Shown here piece by piece: positions 8,634-17,673 of a DNA stretch of 64,000 nucleotides (positions within the stretch are counted from its first letter, which is position 1; every line of letters begins with the position of its first letter). The position numbers and the translations under genes were made by a program. Below the pieces are notes generated by a model. It worked only from the letters and a program-made list of their open reading frames with translations, was not told the DNA's origin and made no database searches. This DNA is from Rhizobium sullae (GTDB lineage: Bacteria > Pseudomonadota > Alphaproteobacteria > Rhizobiales > Rhizobiaceae): the NCBI RefSeq assembly GCF_025200715.1, contig NZ_CP104144.1, positions 1,426,001 to 1,490,000 on the forward strand, in the 5' to 3' direction.

Positions 8634-8856
8634 TTCCGATCCACCCATTGTCCGGGGAGATTTGAGAAAATAACCCGGGGATTCGAGAGAACTTGTTTGC
8701 ACCGGGTGCCTTCAGCGGACGCGGCGTTGATTTCCGCTTTGCAAGTGGCGCGTCGCCGCTGTACCGTATCAAGCTGACAAGTGCGCAAAGTGCTCAGTGC
8801 ATAGCCGGGCAAGGTCCGGTCGCACGTTTCAACCGATGAATAAGTAGCCGCGGATC

Positions 8857-9843
8857 ATGGAACTTATCGTCGCCCTCGGCCTGATCGTCTTCAAGGTCGC
8901 GTTTCTAATCGCGATCTTGCTGCTGTTGCCCTTGCCGCTGACCTGGCTGGAACGCAAAATCGCCGGGCATATTCAGCAGCGGATGGGGCCGATGCGCGTG
9001 GGGTGGCACGGGTTGCTGCAGCCGGTGGCGGACGGAATCAAGCTCTTAACGAAAGAGGACCACATCCCGGCTGAGGCCGACCGCTTTCTGTTCAAGCTGG
9101 CCCCAATCCTGGCACTCGTACCACCCTTTGTGGTGTTCGTCGCGATCCCCTTCGGCGAAACCGTATCGGTCTTCGGTGCCGAGATCTCGCTCTACGTCTC
9201 CGACATGAATGTGGCGCTGCTTTTCGTGTTCGCGGTGATTGGGATCGAGGTCTATGGCGTCATCTTCGGCGGCTGGGCCGCTAACAGCAAATACGCTGTC
9301 TTGGGCAGCCTCAGGACCTGCGCGCAGATGATCAGCTACGAGATCCCGATGGGGTTCGCTGTCATCGGCGTCGTCATGCTGGCGCAATCCATGAGCCTGC
9401 TCGAGATCGTGCGGGCACAGGCCGATGTCTGGAACATCGTTTACCAACCGATCGGCTTCTTCGTGTTCTTCGTCGCCGGACTGGCCGAAGCCCAGCGCAT
9501 TCCCTTCGACCTTTCGGAAGCCGAAGGTGATCTGGGGGCCGGATTCCATACCGAATACAGCGGTATCCGCTTTGCGTTTTTCATGATCAGCGAATATGCC
9601 ATCGTGTTGCTGGTGTCTGTCCTGGTGGTGATCCTGTTCTTCGGCGGCTGGAACGGCGTACTGATCCCCTTGCCACCGCTCCTCTGGTTTGTGCTCAAGG
9701 TCTCGTTCTTCGTCTACTTGTTTATCTGGTTCCGCTTCACTTTCCCCCGCTACCGCTACGACCAACTGATGGCGATCGGATGGAAAGTCTTGCTTCCTTT
9801 GTCGATGGCGAACATAATCATAACCGGAATTGCTTTCTTTTAG
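8857..9843 (+). CDS. nuoH: NADH-quinone oxidoreductase subunit H
   Basis: NuoH (328 residues, about eight transmembrane helices) forms the heel of complex I: it contacts the quinone pocket and links the peripheral arm to the pump. Recognised by the N-terminal LTWLERKIAGHIQQRMGPM, the helix 1-2 loop LLQPVADGIKLLTKED and the acidic loop RIPFDLSEAEGDLGAGFHTE. It leads the short + strand unit nuoH-nuoI-CBS and is separated from all other subunit genes, which run toward it on the other strand. The ribosome site is weak (about AAGTAG). The 217-base gap upstream follows the pdxA remnant and shows no clear promoter to me. Confidence 0.95.
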   Translation: MELIVALGLIVFKVAFLIAILLLLPLPLTWLERKIAGHIQQRMGPMRVGWHGLLQPVADGIKLLTKEDHIPAEADRFLFKLAPILALVPPFVVFVAIPFGETVSVFGAEISLYVSDMNVALLFVFAVIGIEVYGVIFGGWAANSKYAVLGSLRTCAQMISYEIPMGFAVIGVVMLAQSMSLLEIVRAQADVWNIVYQPIGFFVFFVAGLAEAQRIPFDLSEAEGDLGAGFHTEYSGIRFAFFMISEYAIVLLVSVLVVILFFGGWNGVLIPLPPLLWFVLKVSFFVYLFIWFRFTFPRYRYDQLMAIGWKVLLPLSMANIIITGIAFF

Positions 9844-9870
9844 GGGCCGCAACGGCTCCGGAGCGGGGCG

Positions 9871-10440
9871 ATGATGTCGCGCGCGCAAGACAGAATTGGA
9901 ACATGGATTGGCTGGGCGTTCTTCGCCGATCTGGCGAGAGCTTTGACCCTGACCTTCGGCTACATGTTCTCCAAATCCGTCACCATGCAATATCCGGACA
10001 AGGAAAAATGGCTGCCCTACTCGCGCCACCGCGGGCATCACTTCCTGAAGCGCGACGAAGAGGGCGAGATCAAATGCGTGGCTTGCGAACTCTGCGCTCG
10101 GATTTGTCCCTGCGACTGCATTGAAGTTGTCCCCTACGAGGATGAGAAGGGCAATCGTCGCCCGGCAAAATTCGAGATCGACACGGCCCGCTGCCTATTC
10201 TGCGGGCTGTGCGAGGACGCCTGCCCGGCGGACGCAATTGCGCTTGGCCAGCAGTACGAATTCTCGAGCTTTTCCTCGCGTGATTTGGTGATCGGGCGCG
10301 ACGGTCTGCTCGCCAAGCCGGGCAAGGCGGCAACCGGCGGCGGCGTGATTGCCGCGCGCCTCAATACGAAGAAGGACGTGCTCGTCGAGACGAACGAGAC
10401 GCAGGGCTACAACTGGTGGCGGAATATCCGGCGAACGTGA
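9871..10440 (+). CDS. nuoI: NADH-quinone oxidoreductase subunit I (two 4Fe-4S)
   Basis: NuoI carries the N6a and N6b clusters that pass electrons toward N2 in NuoB. Both ferredoxin motifs are intact: CVACELCARICPCDC near residue 70 and CLFCGLCEDACPADA near residue 109. An N-terminal hydrophobic stretch (GWAFFADLARALTLTFGYMF) anchors it to the membrane face. At 189 residues it is slightly longer than most, through a C-terminal tail rich in polar residues (KKDVLVETNETQGYNWWRNI). It starts 27 bases after nuoH and must be co-expressed with it. The cysteine sets are complete, so the electron path looks functional. Confidence 0.95.
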   Translation: MMSRAQDRIGTWIGWAFFADLARALTLTFGYMFSKSVTMQYPDKEKWLPYSRHRGHHFLKRDEEGEIKCVACELCARICPCDCIEVVPYEDEKGNRRPAKFEIDTARCLFCGLCEDACPADAIALGQQYEFSSFSSRDLVIGRDGLLAKPGKAATGGGVIAARLNTKKDVLVETNETQGYNWWRNIRRT

Positions 10441-10485
10441 ACGCGCGCCAGCTGTCAAACCGAAGCGCTCAGACAGGAGGCTCAG

Positions 10486-10926
10486 ATGTTTGTCGGCGAA
10501 ATCATGAAGAACAAGGGTGTCGGGGTCATCTCGGTCACTCCCGATCAGACGATGGTGGAAGTCCTGCGGCTGTTTCGGGACAACAATATCGGCTTCGTCG
10601 TGGTCAGCCAATCGAACGACGAATACCTGGGTACGCTGTCAGAGCGCGATTGCTGCAATGCGGTAGCCGAATATGGGGCCGAGGCGGCACGGATGCGAGC
10701 CGCGGACATCATGAACCGCAATGTGGCGATCTGTTCGACACGGGATTTGCTGCCCGTCGCGATGGGGATCATGACCCGGCGGCGCACGCGTCATGTGCTG
10801 GTCATGGATGGAGACGACGTTGTCGGCGTGGTCAGCATCGGCGATGTGGTTAAACACAGGCTCGACGAAGCGCAGCGCACCGAGCAGGATCTGCAGGATT
10901 ACATCTGCGGGAACAGGTATCACTGA
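10486..10926 (+). CDS. CBS-domain pair protein adjacent to nuoI
   Basis: 146 residues made almost entirely of two CBS domains (about 8-65 and 75-130; motifs IGFVVVSQSNDEYLGTLSERD and THRVLVM-like RTRHVLVMDGDDVVGVVSIGD). Such stand-alone pairs bind adenine nucleotides or NAD(H) and act as energy or redox sensors. It is 45 bases downstream of nuoI with a good ribosome site (ACAGGAGG), so it belongs to the nuoHI transcript. No DNA-binding or catalytic domain is present. Regulation of the complex, or an unrelated role, are both possible; the link to complex I is by position only. Confidence 0.85.
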   Translation: MFVGEIMKNKGVGVISVTPDQTMVEVLRLFRDNNIGFVVVSQSNDEYLGTLSERDCCNAVAEYGAEAARMRAADIMNRNVAICSTRDLLPVAMGIMTRRRTRHVLVMDGDDVVGVVSIGDVVKHRLDEAQRTEQDLQDYICGNRYH

Positions 10927-10986
10927 CATGGCGATGTGACGACGCTGGGTCAGGGCAGCTTGCCGGAGCCTTGCGGTCCCCGATCT

Positions 10987-13563
10987 TCAGACGCCACGCC
11001 AGATCCGTCTTGTGCTATCGACCTCAAGGGTGGGATGCACCTTCTCGACCTCCACCGGGCATGGGTATTCGCCCCGCCGCATCAAGCTGTTGAGACGTAA
11101 GGCCCTGTAATTTTCCGGTACGAAGACAAGGCCCTTGGGAAACTGTCTGCTGACCTTGAGTTGCGCCGTCAGTTCGCCTCGGGCAGAACGCACAACCACT
11201 TGATCGCCATCCGAAAGGCAAAGCTGTGCGGCATCCTGCGCGCTCATCTCGACATAGGGGTCATTGGCAACCGTATTCAGGACCTCTGAGCGTTCGGAAA
11301 GATATCCGTTGTGGAACAGGCAGTTGCCGGTGATCAGCATGAGCCCATCTGATTCTGTCGGGGCAGGCGGCGGCGCGGAGAACTCGCCAGGCCGTGGCGT
11401 TGGCACCACCTTGGTAAATGCGCCATCGGCGCCAAGCCCCTCCTGCGTCAGCCCCGCGTAGGGCGGAAGCAGCCAGGTAATTTCTCCGAAAATTTCGCCT
11501 TCTGTCGATGATGGCAGCGCTTTGTTGCGGAGCGCAGCGACGAAGGCGAAGATCGCCAGATTGCCTCGCGCCTCGAAGACGGGTTCGCGGAATTTGCGGA
11601 CTTTCTGGATCCGGCCCTCGTTGTTGGTGAACGTGCCGGATTCCTCGCCGTAGCCCGCCGCGGGCAGGACGACCTCGGCTAAGCCCGCCGTATCCGTGAG
11701 GAAGGTGTCCTGTACGATTAGGAGATCGGCCGCACGAAGCGCCCGCGTCACGAAATCCCTGTCGGGATAGGCGATCAGCGGGTCGGTCCCGGCGATGTAG
11801 AGCGCACCCATCCGCCCGCCGACGCACAGCTCCAGCATGGCGTCGAGATCCACGCCGGGTTCAGACGGGATTTCAGCGCCCCAGTTCCGTGCAAGAGCTG
11901 TGCGTGCCGCGTCATCGGCGACCGCCTGCAGTCCCGGCAGAACCCCCGGCAGAACCCCCATATCCCAGGCGCCCATCTGGTTGGCACGGTCGAAGAGAAA
12001 CTGCATCGCTGGGCCCTTGCCGAGCAGGCGAAGAACCTGCAGCAGGTTGTTGATCTGCTGCAGCGTCGCGCGTGCTGCGGGTGATCTCAGGAGGTCGACG
12101 CAGACAAGCACGGTGACGCTTCGGCTTTCCATGAGCGCGTTGGCCAGACGGTCCGCACCATGACTGTCGGCGGCTCTCGGCCAGCAGGTTGCCGCTCGGA
12201 TGTCCGCAAGAACCTCGACGGGCAGGGCCTGACCGGCCGCTGCCACGAGACCGGCCACCACCGAAGCAAGGCTCGCCGCTTCTCCGCCCGGCGGAACTCG
12301 AACCACCACCCGCGCATCAGCATCCAGACGGGATGGCCGCGTCGCGAGCATGAGCAATTCTGTCTGTTTTCGTCGCGCGCCGTCCCGCAGCAGGTATTCG
12401 GTGACCGGGTTCTCCTCGGTTACGTTGCCGCCGACGACGAGCACGCAGTCGTTGGCGATCACGTCGTCCAGCGGTGCGCGGCTGTAAAAGTCAGCGACCA
12501 GTGGACCGAGCGCATCGAAGGGCGTGAACCAGCGCGACGAGCAGTCGATGTTGTTGGTCCGGAACACTGTGCGCATCAGCTTCTGGAACTGATAGAGTAC
12601 CTCGTTGGGCAGGCGCGGTGAGGCCAGCCCGCCAGCCGCCTTGTCCTCGACGGCCGACAGCCGCCGGCGCAGATAGTCCCCTGCTTCGTCCCAGGAAACC
12701 GGAACCAGGGCGCCATTGCGACGGATCATCGGCCGCTTGATCCGGTCGCTGCTAGAAACGAAATCGAGGCCGAAGCGTCCCCGCGCGCAGAGCGTTTCGC
12801 GGTTGAGCCCCTCGTCCCACTTCGAACGCACCCGCATGAACTCGCCCTTGCGCGTGCCCACGGTAAGCTGGCAACCCGTTCCGCAATGCGGGCAGACCGT
12901 GTCGGTCTCGACAAGGTCCCAGGGCCGCGCCTTGTAACGGTAGGGGAAGCTCATCAGCGCGCCGACCGGACAGACCTCGACGCAATTGCCGCACTGATCG
13001 CAACTCGCAAGACTACCCTCGAAGCCGGTGACGGCCGTATCCATGCCTTTTTCGACGGTGCCGAGCGCGACCGCGCCGACGACCTCCTCACACATCCGGA
13101 CGCAGCGCTGGCACTGGATGCAGCGGTTGACGTTCATGATGATGACCGGGCTAAGGCGGATGTCCTGGGAATGGAACACACGCTTGGGATCGTGGAACTC
13201 GCTTTTGCGGGGGCCATATGCCATCACCATGTCCTGAAGCTCGCATTCGCCGCCCTTGTCGCAGATCGGGCAGTCGAGGGGGTGGTTGGCAAGCAGCATG
13301 TCGAGCATGGAAGATCGCGTTTCCTCGATCAGCGGCGTGTTCGTCCGCACGACCATGCCATCGGTGATCGCGGTGGCACAGGAAGGCTGCAACCGCCGCA
13401 TGCCCTCGATCTCCACCAGGCACATGCGGCACGATGCCAGAGGCGGCAGCCGCTTCAGATAGCAGAAGGTCGGGATATCGATGCCCAAACGCTCTGCGGC
13501 TTGCAGCACCGTCGAGCCGACCTCAACTTCCAGCGTTTGTCCGTCGATCGTAAAGCTAACCAT
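10987..13563 (-). CDS. nuoG: NADH-quinone oxidoreductase subunit G
   Basis: The large iron-sulfur subunit, 858 residues. In order: a 2Fe-2S ferredoxin domain (TFCYLKRLPP, then CRMCLVEIEG), the His/Cys motif HPLDCPICDKGGEC, two 4Fe-4S motifs (CIQCQRCVRMC and CDQCGNCVEVCPVG), then a molybdopterin-oxidoreductase-like region that begins with CPHCGTGC and LCARGRFG, the four cysteines of the extra N7 cluster. At this length it resembles the long NuoG of enterobacteria rather than the roughly 690-residue form of most alphaproteobacterial complexes. I choose ATG 13563, preceded by GAGGAAC; a longer frame upstream overlaps nuoF and lacks family similarity. It is the last gene of the minus-strand operon and faces the CBS gene. 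Confidence 0.95.
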   Translation of the reverse strand: MVSFTIDGQTLEVEVGSTVLQAAERLGIDIPTFCYLKRLPPLASCRMCLVEIEGMRRLQPSCATAITDGMVVRTNTPLIEETRSSMLDMLLANHPLDCPICDKGGECELQDMVMAYGPRKSEFHDPKRVFHSQDIRLSPVIIMNVNRCIQCQRCVRMCEEVVGAVALGTVEKGMDTAVTGFEGSLASCDQCGNCVEVCPVGALMSFPYRYKARPWDLVETDTVCPHCGTGCQLTVGTRKGEFMRVRSKWDEGLNRETLCARGRFGLDFVSSSDRIKRPMIRRNGALVPVSWDEAGDYLRRRLSAVEDKAAGGLASPRLPNEVLYQFQKLMRTVFRTNNIDCSSRWFTPFDALGPLVADFYSRAPLDDVIANDCVLVVGGNVTEENPVTEYLLRDGARRKQTELLMLATRPSRLDADARVVVRVPPGGEAASLASVVAGLVAAAGQALPVEVLADIRAATCWPRAADSHGADRLANALMESRSVTVLVCVDLLRSPAARATLQQINNLLQVLRLLGKGPAMQFLFDRANQMGAWDMGVLPGVLPGLQAVADDAARTALARNWGAEIPSEPGVDLDAMLELCVGGRMGALYIAGTDPLIAYPDRDFVTRALRAADLLIVQDTFLTDTAGLAEVVLPAAGYGEESGTFTNNEGRIQKVRKFREPVFEARGNLAIFAFVAALRNKALPSSTEGEIFGEITWLLPPYAGLTQEGLGADGAFTKVVPTPRPGEFSAPPPAPTESDGLMLITGNCLFHNGYLSERSEVLNTVANDPYVEMSAQDAAQLCLSDGDQVVVRSARGELTAQLKVSRQFPKGLVFVPENYRALRLNSLMRRGEYPCPVEVEKVHPTLEVDSTRRIWRGV

Positions 13564-13595
13564 AGTTCCTCGCAGTCCTGTCGCAGCGCGCTCCT

Positions 13596-14861
13596 TCAGT
13601 GAAACGGGCACTTCCGCTCCTCGATATGGGTGACGAACTCGTCGCGAAAATGCTTAAGTGCAGCCCGCAATCCCATCGCCGCGCCGTCTCCCAAGGCACA
13701 AAACGTATTGCCGAAGATGCCTTTGCAGAGCATCTCCAGCTGTTCCAGATCGCCGGGCGCGCCCTCCCCGGCCTCGATCCGGCGCAGGACCTTTACGGCC
13801 CAGTTCAATCCTTCCCGGCATGGCGTGCACTTGCCGCAGGACTCATGGTGGAAAAACTCGATGATCCGTGTGGTGATCTTGACCATGCAGGTCGAGTCGT
13901 CGACCACGATCACCCCGGCTGAGCCGAGCATCGAACCGGCGGCAGCAAGCGAGTCGAAGTCCATCCCAACGTCCAGACCGTGCTCCGGGATGACCGGCGC
14001 CGAAACCCCGCCCGGGATCACCGCCTTGATCCTGCGTCCCGGCAGCGGGCCGCCGGCGTGGTCCTCGACCAGTTGACGCAGCGGTATGCCCATCGGCAAC
14101 TCGTAGAGGCCGGGTTTGCGCACTTGCCCGCTGAGGCAGTAGAGCTTCGGGCCGGGGCTCTTGTCCGGGCCAATGCCCCGAAACCAGTGCGCGCCCCGCA
14201 TCACGATATGCGGCACACAAGCGAGCGTCTCGACATTATTGATGACAGTCGGGCTGGCGTAGAGTCCGGCTGCTGCCGGAAACGGCGGTTTCAATCGCGG
14301 CTGCGCCCGCTTGCCCTCAAGCGACTCAAGCATCGCGGTCTCCTCGCCGCAGATATAGGCGCCGGCCCCGCAATGGATGTACACGGCGAAATTGAAATCG
14401 GAGCCCAGAACGCCCGTTCCCAGATAACCTTTTTCGTGAGCCTCGGCGATCGCCCGCTCCAGGCGACGGATCGCTGTCACATATTCTCCGCGGATGTAGA
14501 CATAGGCGGTCTTGGCCCCGATCGCGTAGGCGCTGACCGCCAGCCCCTCGATGAGTTGGTGCGGGTCGCGCTCCATGATGATGCGGTCCTTGAAAGTACC
14601 CGGCTCGCCCTCGTCGGCATTGCAGCAAAGATATTTCGGCTTGTCGGCGAGCTTCGGCACGAAACCCCATTTCATGCCCGTGGGAAATCCGGCGCCGCCG
14701 CGGCCGCGCAGATTGGACTGCTTGACGAGATCGACGACCTCGTCAGGCGTGTGCTCGCGCAGCACCTTTGCCAGCGCCCGGTAGCCGCCGCCGGCCTCAT
14801 AGGTCGACAGCCGATGGCCGTCCGGCACGTCGATGTTTCTGAGAAGGACCGGTTCGAACAT
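13596..14861 (-). CDS. nuoF: NADH-quinone oxidoreductase subunit F (NADH/FMN)
   Basis: NuoF binds NADH and FMN and starts electron transfer. It shows the glycine-rich nucleotide site LRGRGGAGFPTGMKWG, the FMN contact CNADEGEPGTFKDR, and the N3 cluster motif ESCGKCTPCREG near residue 350. The start at ATG 14861 (MFEPVLLRNI) is preceded by GGGAGAG and lies 4 bases from the nuoE stop, so the 421-residue product is preferred over a 14-residue longer frame. It sits between nuoE and nuoG in the conserved E-F-G order of the NADH-dehydrogenase module. All key cysteines are present. Confidence 0.95.
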   Translation of the reverse strand: MFEPVLLRNIDVPDGHRLSTYEAGGGYRALAKVLREHTPDEVVDLVKQSNLRGRGGAGFPTGMKWGFVPKLADKPKYLCCNADEGEPGTFKDRIIMERDPHQLIEGLAVSAYAIGAKTAYVYIRGEYVTAIRRLERAIAEAHEKGYLGTGVLGSDFNFAVYIHCGAGAYICGEETAMLESLEGKRAQPRLKPPFPAAAGLYASPTVINNVETLACVPHIVMRGAHWFRGIGPDKSPGPKLYCLSGQVRKPGLYELPMGIPLRQLVEDHAGGPLPGRRIKAVIPGGVSAPVIPEHGLDVGMDFDSLAAAGSMLGSAGVIVVDDSTCMVKITTRIIEFFHHESCGKCTPCREGLNWAVKVLRRIEAGEGAPGDLEQLEMLCKGIFGNTFCALGDGAAMGLRAALKHFRDEFVTHIEERKCPFH

Positions 14862-14865
14862 GGCG

Positions 14866-15375
14866 CTACTCTCCCGGTGGTGCTGCGGCGAGATCGGCGC
14901 CACTTGCTCGCCCCGCCGCCGCCCGCAGCCTGTCCAACAGCGCGTCGATCCGCGCGATGTCGAGGTCGCCGTGATAATCGTCGCCCACCTGCATCACCGG
15001 GGCCATCTCGCAAGCGCCGAGGCATTCGACGGTGGAAAGCGTGAACAGCCGGTCCGGGGTGGTTTGGCCCTTGGTAATACCGAGGACCGCCTCCAGATGC
15101 CGCAGCAGGTCCTCGGATCGCCGCAGCATGCAGGAGACGTTATCGCAGAGCTGCAGGTGGAACATGCCCACCGGCTCGGTATGAAAGAGCGTGTAGAAGG
15201 TCGCCAGCTCGTAGACCCAGATCCGCTCGACACCGAGGATGTCGGCGACCTCCTCCAGCACCGGACCGGGCAGATGGCCATGCTGCCTCTGCGCGATCAG
15301 AAGCGCGGGCATGATCGCCGAGCGCTGGTCGGGATACCGCGCCGCTGCCTCTTCGATCTTTTCGCGCATGGTCAT
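14866..15375 (-). CDS. nuoE: NADH-quinone oxidoreductase subunit E (2Fe-2S)
   Basis: The 24-kDa subunit, a thioredoxin-fold 2Fe-2S protein that holds cluster N1a. The ligands are visible as CDNVSC (four residues between the cysteines) and CLGAC further on. The start MTMREKIEEAAARYPDQ at 15375 is the family's usual start and has an upstream AGGGGAC; the open frame continues upstream into nuoD but that part is only its shadow. The product is 169 residues, a normal length for the shorter forms, with an Ala/Gly-rich tail. It lies 17 bases after nuoD and 4 bases before nuoF, in one tight operon. Confidence 0.95.
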   Translation of the reverse strand: MTMREKIEEAAARYPDQRSAIMPALLIAQRQHGHLPGPVLEEVADILGVERIWVYELATFYTLFHTEPVGMFHLQLCDNVSCMLRRSEDLLRHLEAVLGITKGQTTPDRLFTLSTVECLGACEMAPVMQVGDDYHGDLDIARIDALLDRLRAAAGRASGADLAAAPPGE

Positions 15376-15392
15376 CACGTCCAAGTCCCCTG

Positions 15393-16607
15393 CTACTTGT
15401 CCACCTCCGCCATCACGGGATCGAGGCTGCCGAGCACGGCGATCATGTCGGCCAGGTAGCGCGCGTTGGTGACCCCGAAGAGCGCCTGAAGGTTGACGAA
15501 CGACGGTGCCCGCACCTTCATGCGGAACGGCTTTGGCGACCCGTCGCTGATGATGTAGAAGCCGAGCTCGCCCTTTGGCGCCTCGATCGCCGAATAGACC
15601 TCGCCCTTCGGCACCTTGAAGCCGTAAGCAGACAGGTCGAAATGCTGGATCAGCGTCTCCATCGAGCAGTGCACCCGAGCCTTGTCCAGCGGGAAGGCGA
15701 TCGTCGGCATGTCGACCTGGAACGGCCCCTCGGGCATCTGGTCGAGACATTGCTCGATGATCCGCATGCTCTCGCGCATTTCCTCGACCCGGCACTGCCA
15801 GCGCGCGTAACAGTCGCCCTCGTTGCGGGTAATGATGTTGAAATCGAGCCGATCGTAAATCTCGTAGGGCTCGTCGCGGCGGATGTCCCAATCGACGCCA
15901 GAGGCGCGCAGGTTCGGGCCGCTCAGGCCGAGATCGACAGCGTCCTCGCCGGTAATCACGCCGATCCCCTGAGTGCGATTGAGGAACACCCGGTTGTTCT
16001 CGAGCAGCCGTTCATAGTCGCGGATACGGTTCGGGAAGATGTCGCAGAACTCGCGGATCTTGGGAAGGAAGCCGTCAGGCAGGTCCTCGCGCACCCCGCC
16101 AACCCTGCAAAATGATGTGTGCATACGCGCACCGGTGACCATTTCCATAAGATCCATGATCATTTCGCGCTCGCGCATGACGTAGAGCAGCGCGGTCATG
16201 GCACCGAGGTCCATCGGCAGTGCGCCGGTGATCAGGAGATGGCCGGATATCCGTGCCAGTTCGGCCATCATCACACGGATATACTGCGCCCGGACCGGTG
16301 CCTCTATGCCGAGGAGTTTCTCCACCGCCAGCGCAAACGCCAGGTTATTCGAGGGCGGGCAGAGATAGTCGAGCCGGTCCGTCAGCGGGAAGATCTGGGT
16401 GTACGTGAAGCTCTCCGCCAGTTTTTCGGTGCCGCGGTGGAGATAGCCGATATGCGGGTCGACGCGTTCGACGTACTCGCCGTCCAGTTCGAGGACGAGC
16501 CGAAGAACCCCGTGAGTGCTGGGGTGCTGCGGGCCGAGGTTGAGAAGCACTTCCCGAGTATTGAGTGCTTCGCCTTCCGGCCTGCTGAACTCGGTGACTT
16601 CGGTCAT
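15393..16607 (-). CDS. nuoD: NADH-quinone oxidoreductase subunit D (49 kDa)
   Basis: NuoD forms the quinone-reduction chamber together with NuoB and NuoH. The 404-residue protein has the N-terminal LNLGPQHPSTHGVLRLVLEL, with the His that binds quinone, and the C-terminal GELGFYIISDGSPKPFRMKV followed by PSFVNL. The [NiFe]-hydrogenase-like cysteines are absent, as expected of true complex I. It follows nuoC by 29 bases and precedes nuoE by 17. nuoC and nuoD are separate genes, as in most alphaproteobacteria, not fused as in Escherichia coli. Confidence 0.95.
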   Translation of the reverse strand: MTEVTEFSRPEGEALNTREVLLNLGPQHPSTHGVLRLVLELDGEYVERVDPHIGYLHRGTEKLAESFTYTQIFPLTDRLDYLCPPSNNLAFALAVEKLLGIEAPVRAQYIRVMMAELARISGHLLITGALPMDLGAMTALLYVMREREMIMDLMEMVTGARMHTSFCRVGGVREDLPDGFLPKIREFCDIFPNRIRDYERLLENNRVFLNRTQGIGVITGEDAVDLGLSGPNLRASGVDWDIRRDEPYEIYDRLDFNIITRNEGDCYARWQCRVEEMRESMRIIEQCLDQMPEGPFQVDMPTIAFPLDKARVHCSMETLIQHFDLSAYGFKVPKGEVYSAIEAPKGELGFYIISDGSPKPFRMKVRAPSFVNLQALFGVTNARYLADMIAVLGSLDPVMAEVDK

Positions 16608-16636
16608 TTCAGTTTTCCGGCGTAGAACGGCCTCCC

Positions 16637-17173
16637 TTAAGGAATATCCCTGGTGGCGAGGTCAGGCTGTGTTGGCGGCGGACCTTCGGCACCGAAAGGG
16701 TTCAACTTGTCCTTGTAGCCCCGCAGAGGGAAATCCTTGCGCTGGGGAAAACCCTTGAAGCCTTCCCACATGTAGATCCGGCGCAGATCGGGATGCCCCT
16801 CGAACCTGATACCATACATGTCCCAGGCCTCGCGCTCATGCCAGTTGGCGGTGCGCCAGACCCCCGTGACCGAGGGAAGCTGCGGCGGATCGCCAAGCCG
16901 ACACTTGATGCGAACCCGCCATTTGTTCGGCAGCGAATAGAGGTGGTACACCGCCTCGTAGCGCGGCATTGCGGGATAGTGATCAACCCCACAGATATCC
17001 GAGAGGAAATTGAACTGCAGCGCCGGATGTTCTTTCAAGAACCGGCAGAAGTCGACGATCTTCTCTGGTGGAACGGCAAAGGCGTGAATGCCGTGCGCGG
17101 CACCGAGGTCCTCGATTGCTTTCCCGAAGCGCTCCATGATCAAAGCATGATTGAGAAGCGGCCCCACGCTCAT
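16637..17173 (-). CDS. nuoC: NADH-quinone oxidoreductase subunit C (30 kDa)
   Basis: A 178-residue hydrophilic connecting-arm subunit. The family signature near the C-terminal half is complete: [20 protein letters not shown] followed by [17 protein letters not shown]. It is shorter than the roughly 200-residue alphaproteobacterial chromosomal form because the C-terminal extension is brief (ends in TRDIP). Its start codon overlaps the nuoB stop (ATGA), giving translational coupling. It stabilises NuoD on NuoB and carries no cofactor. Confidence 0.95.
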   Translation of the reverse strand: MSVGPLLNHALIMERFGKAIEDLGAAHGIHAFAVPPEKIVDFCRFLKEHPALQFNFLSDICGVDHYPAMPRYEAVYHLYSLPNKWRVRIKCRLGDPPQLPSVTGVWRTANWHEREAWDMYGIRFEGHPDLRRIYMWEGFKGFPQRKDFPLRGYKDKLNPFGAEGPPPTQPDLATRDIP

Positions 17174-17673
17174 GGCATGGCAACCCGATCCAGAGGCGTC
17201 CCGGCCAACGCGCGGGACCTCTTGATCTTCTCTTGAAGCAGAAGGAAGCCATGCATCAGCGCTTCGGGCCGCGGCGGACAGCCGGGCACATGCACGTCGA
17301 CGGGCACGAAGGTTTCCGACCCCTGCACCACGGCATAGGTGTTGTAGACGCCGCCAGAAATAGCGCAGGTACCCATCGCGATCACCCAGCGCGGTTCCGG
17401 CATCTGATCATAGAGCCGCCGCACGACGGGCGCGAATTTCCGGGTCACTGTGCCGGCGATGATCATCACATCGGACTGTCGCGGCGAAGGGCGGAACACC
17501 ACGCCGAACCGGTCGAGGTCGTAGCGTGCGCAACCCGCCGAGATCATCTCGATGGCGCAACAGGCAATGCCGAAGGTCTCAGGCCATAACGCCGAGCTTC
17601 GGCTCCAGTTGATGACACTGTCGGCCGTTGTGAACAGCACGCTGTCGCGGATCGTGTTGTTTACGCCTCCCAT
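17170..17673 (-). CDS. nuoB: NADH-quinone oxidoreductase subunit B (cluster N2)
   Basis: NuoB binds N2, the last 4Fe-4S cluster before quinone. The tandem cysteines (GIACCAIEM), the GTCAISGG cysteine and the [11 protein letters not shown] cysteine are all present. The start at 17673 ([11 protein letters not shown]) overlaps the nuoA 3' end by 13 bases; a much longer open frame upstream is only the nuoA shadow and has no NuoB similarity. The product is 167 residues, the family's common core length. It couples at its stop to nuoC. Confidence 0.95.
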   Translation of the reverse strand: MGGVNNTIRDSVLFTTADSVINWSRSSALWPETFGIACCAIEMISAGCARYDLDRFGVVFRPSPRQSDVMIIAGTVTRKFAPVVRRLYDQMPEPRWVIAMGTCAISGGVYNTYAVVQGSETFVPVDVHVPGCPPRPEALMHGFLLLQEKIKRSRALAGTPLDRVAMP

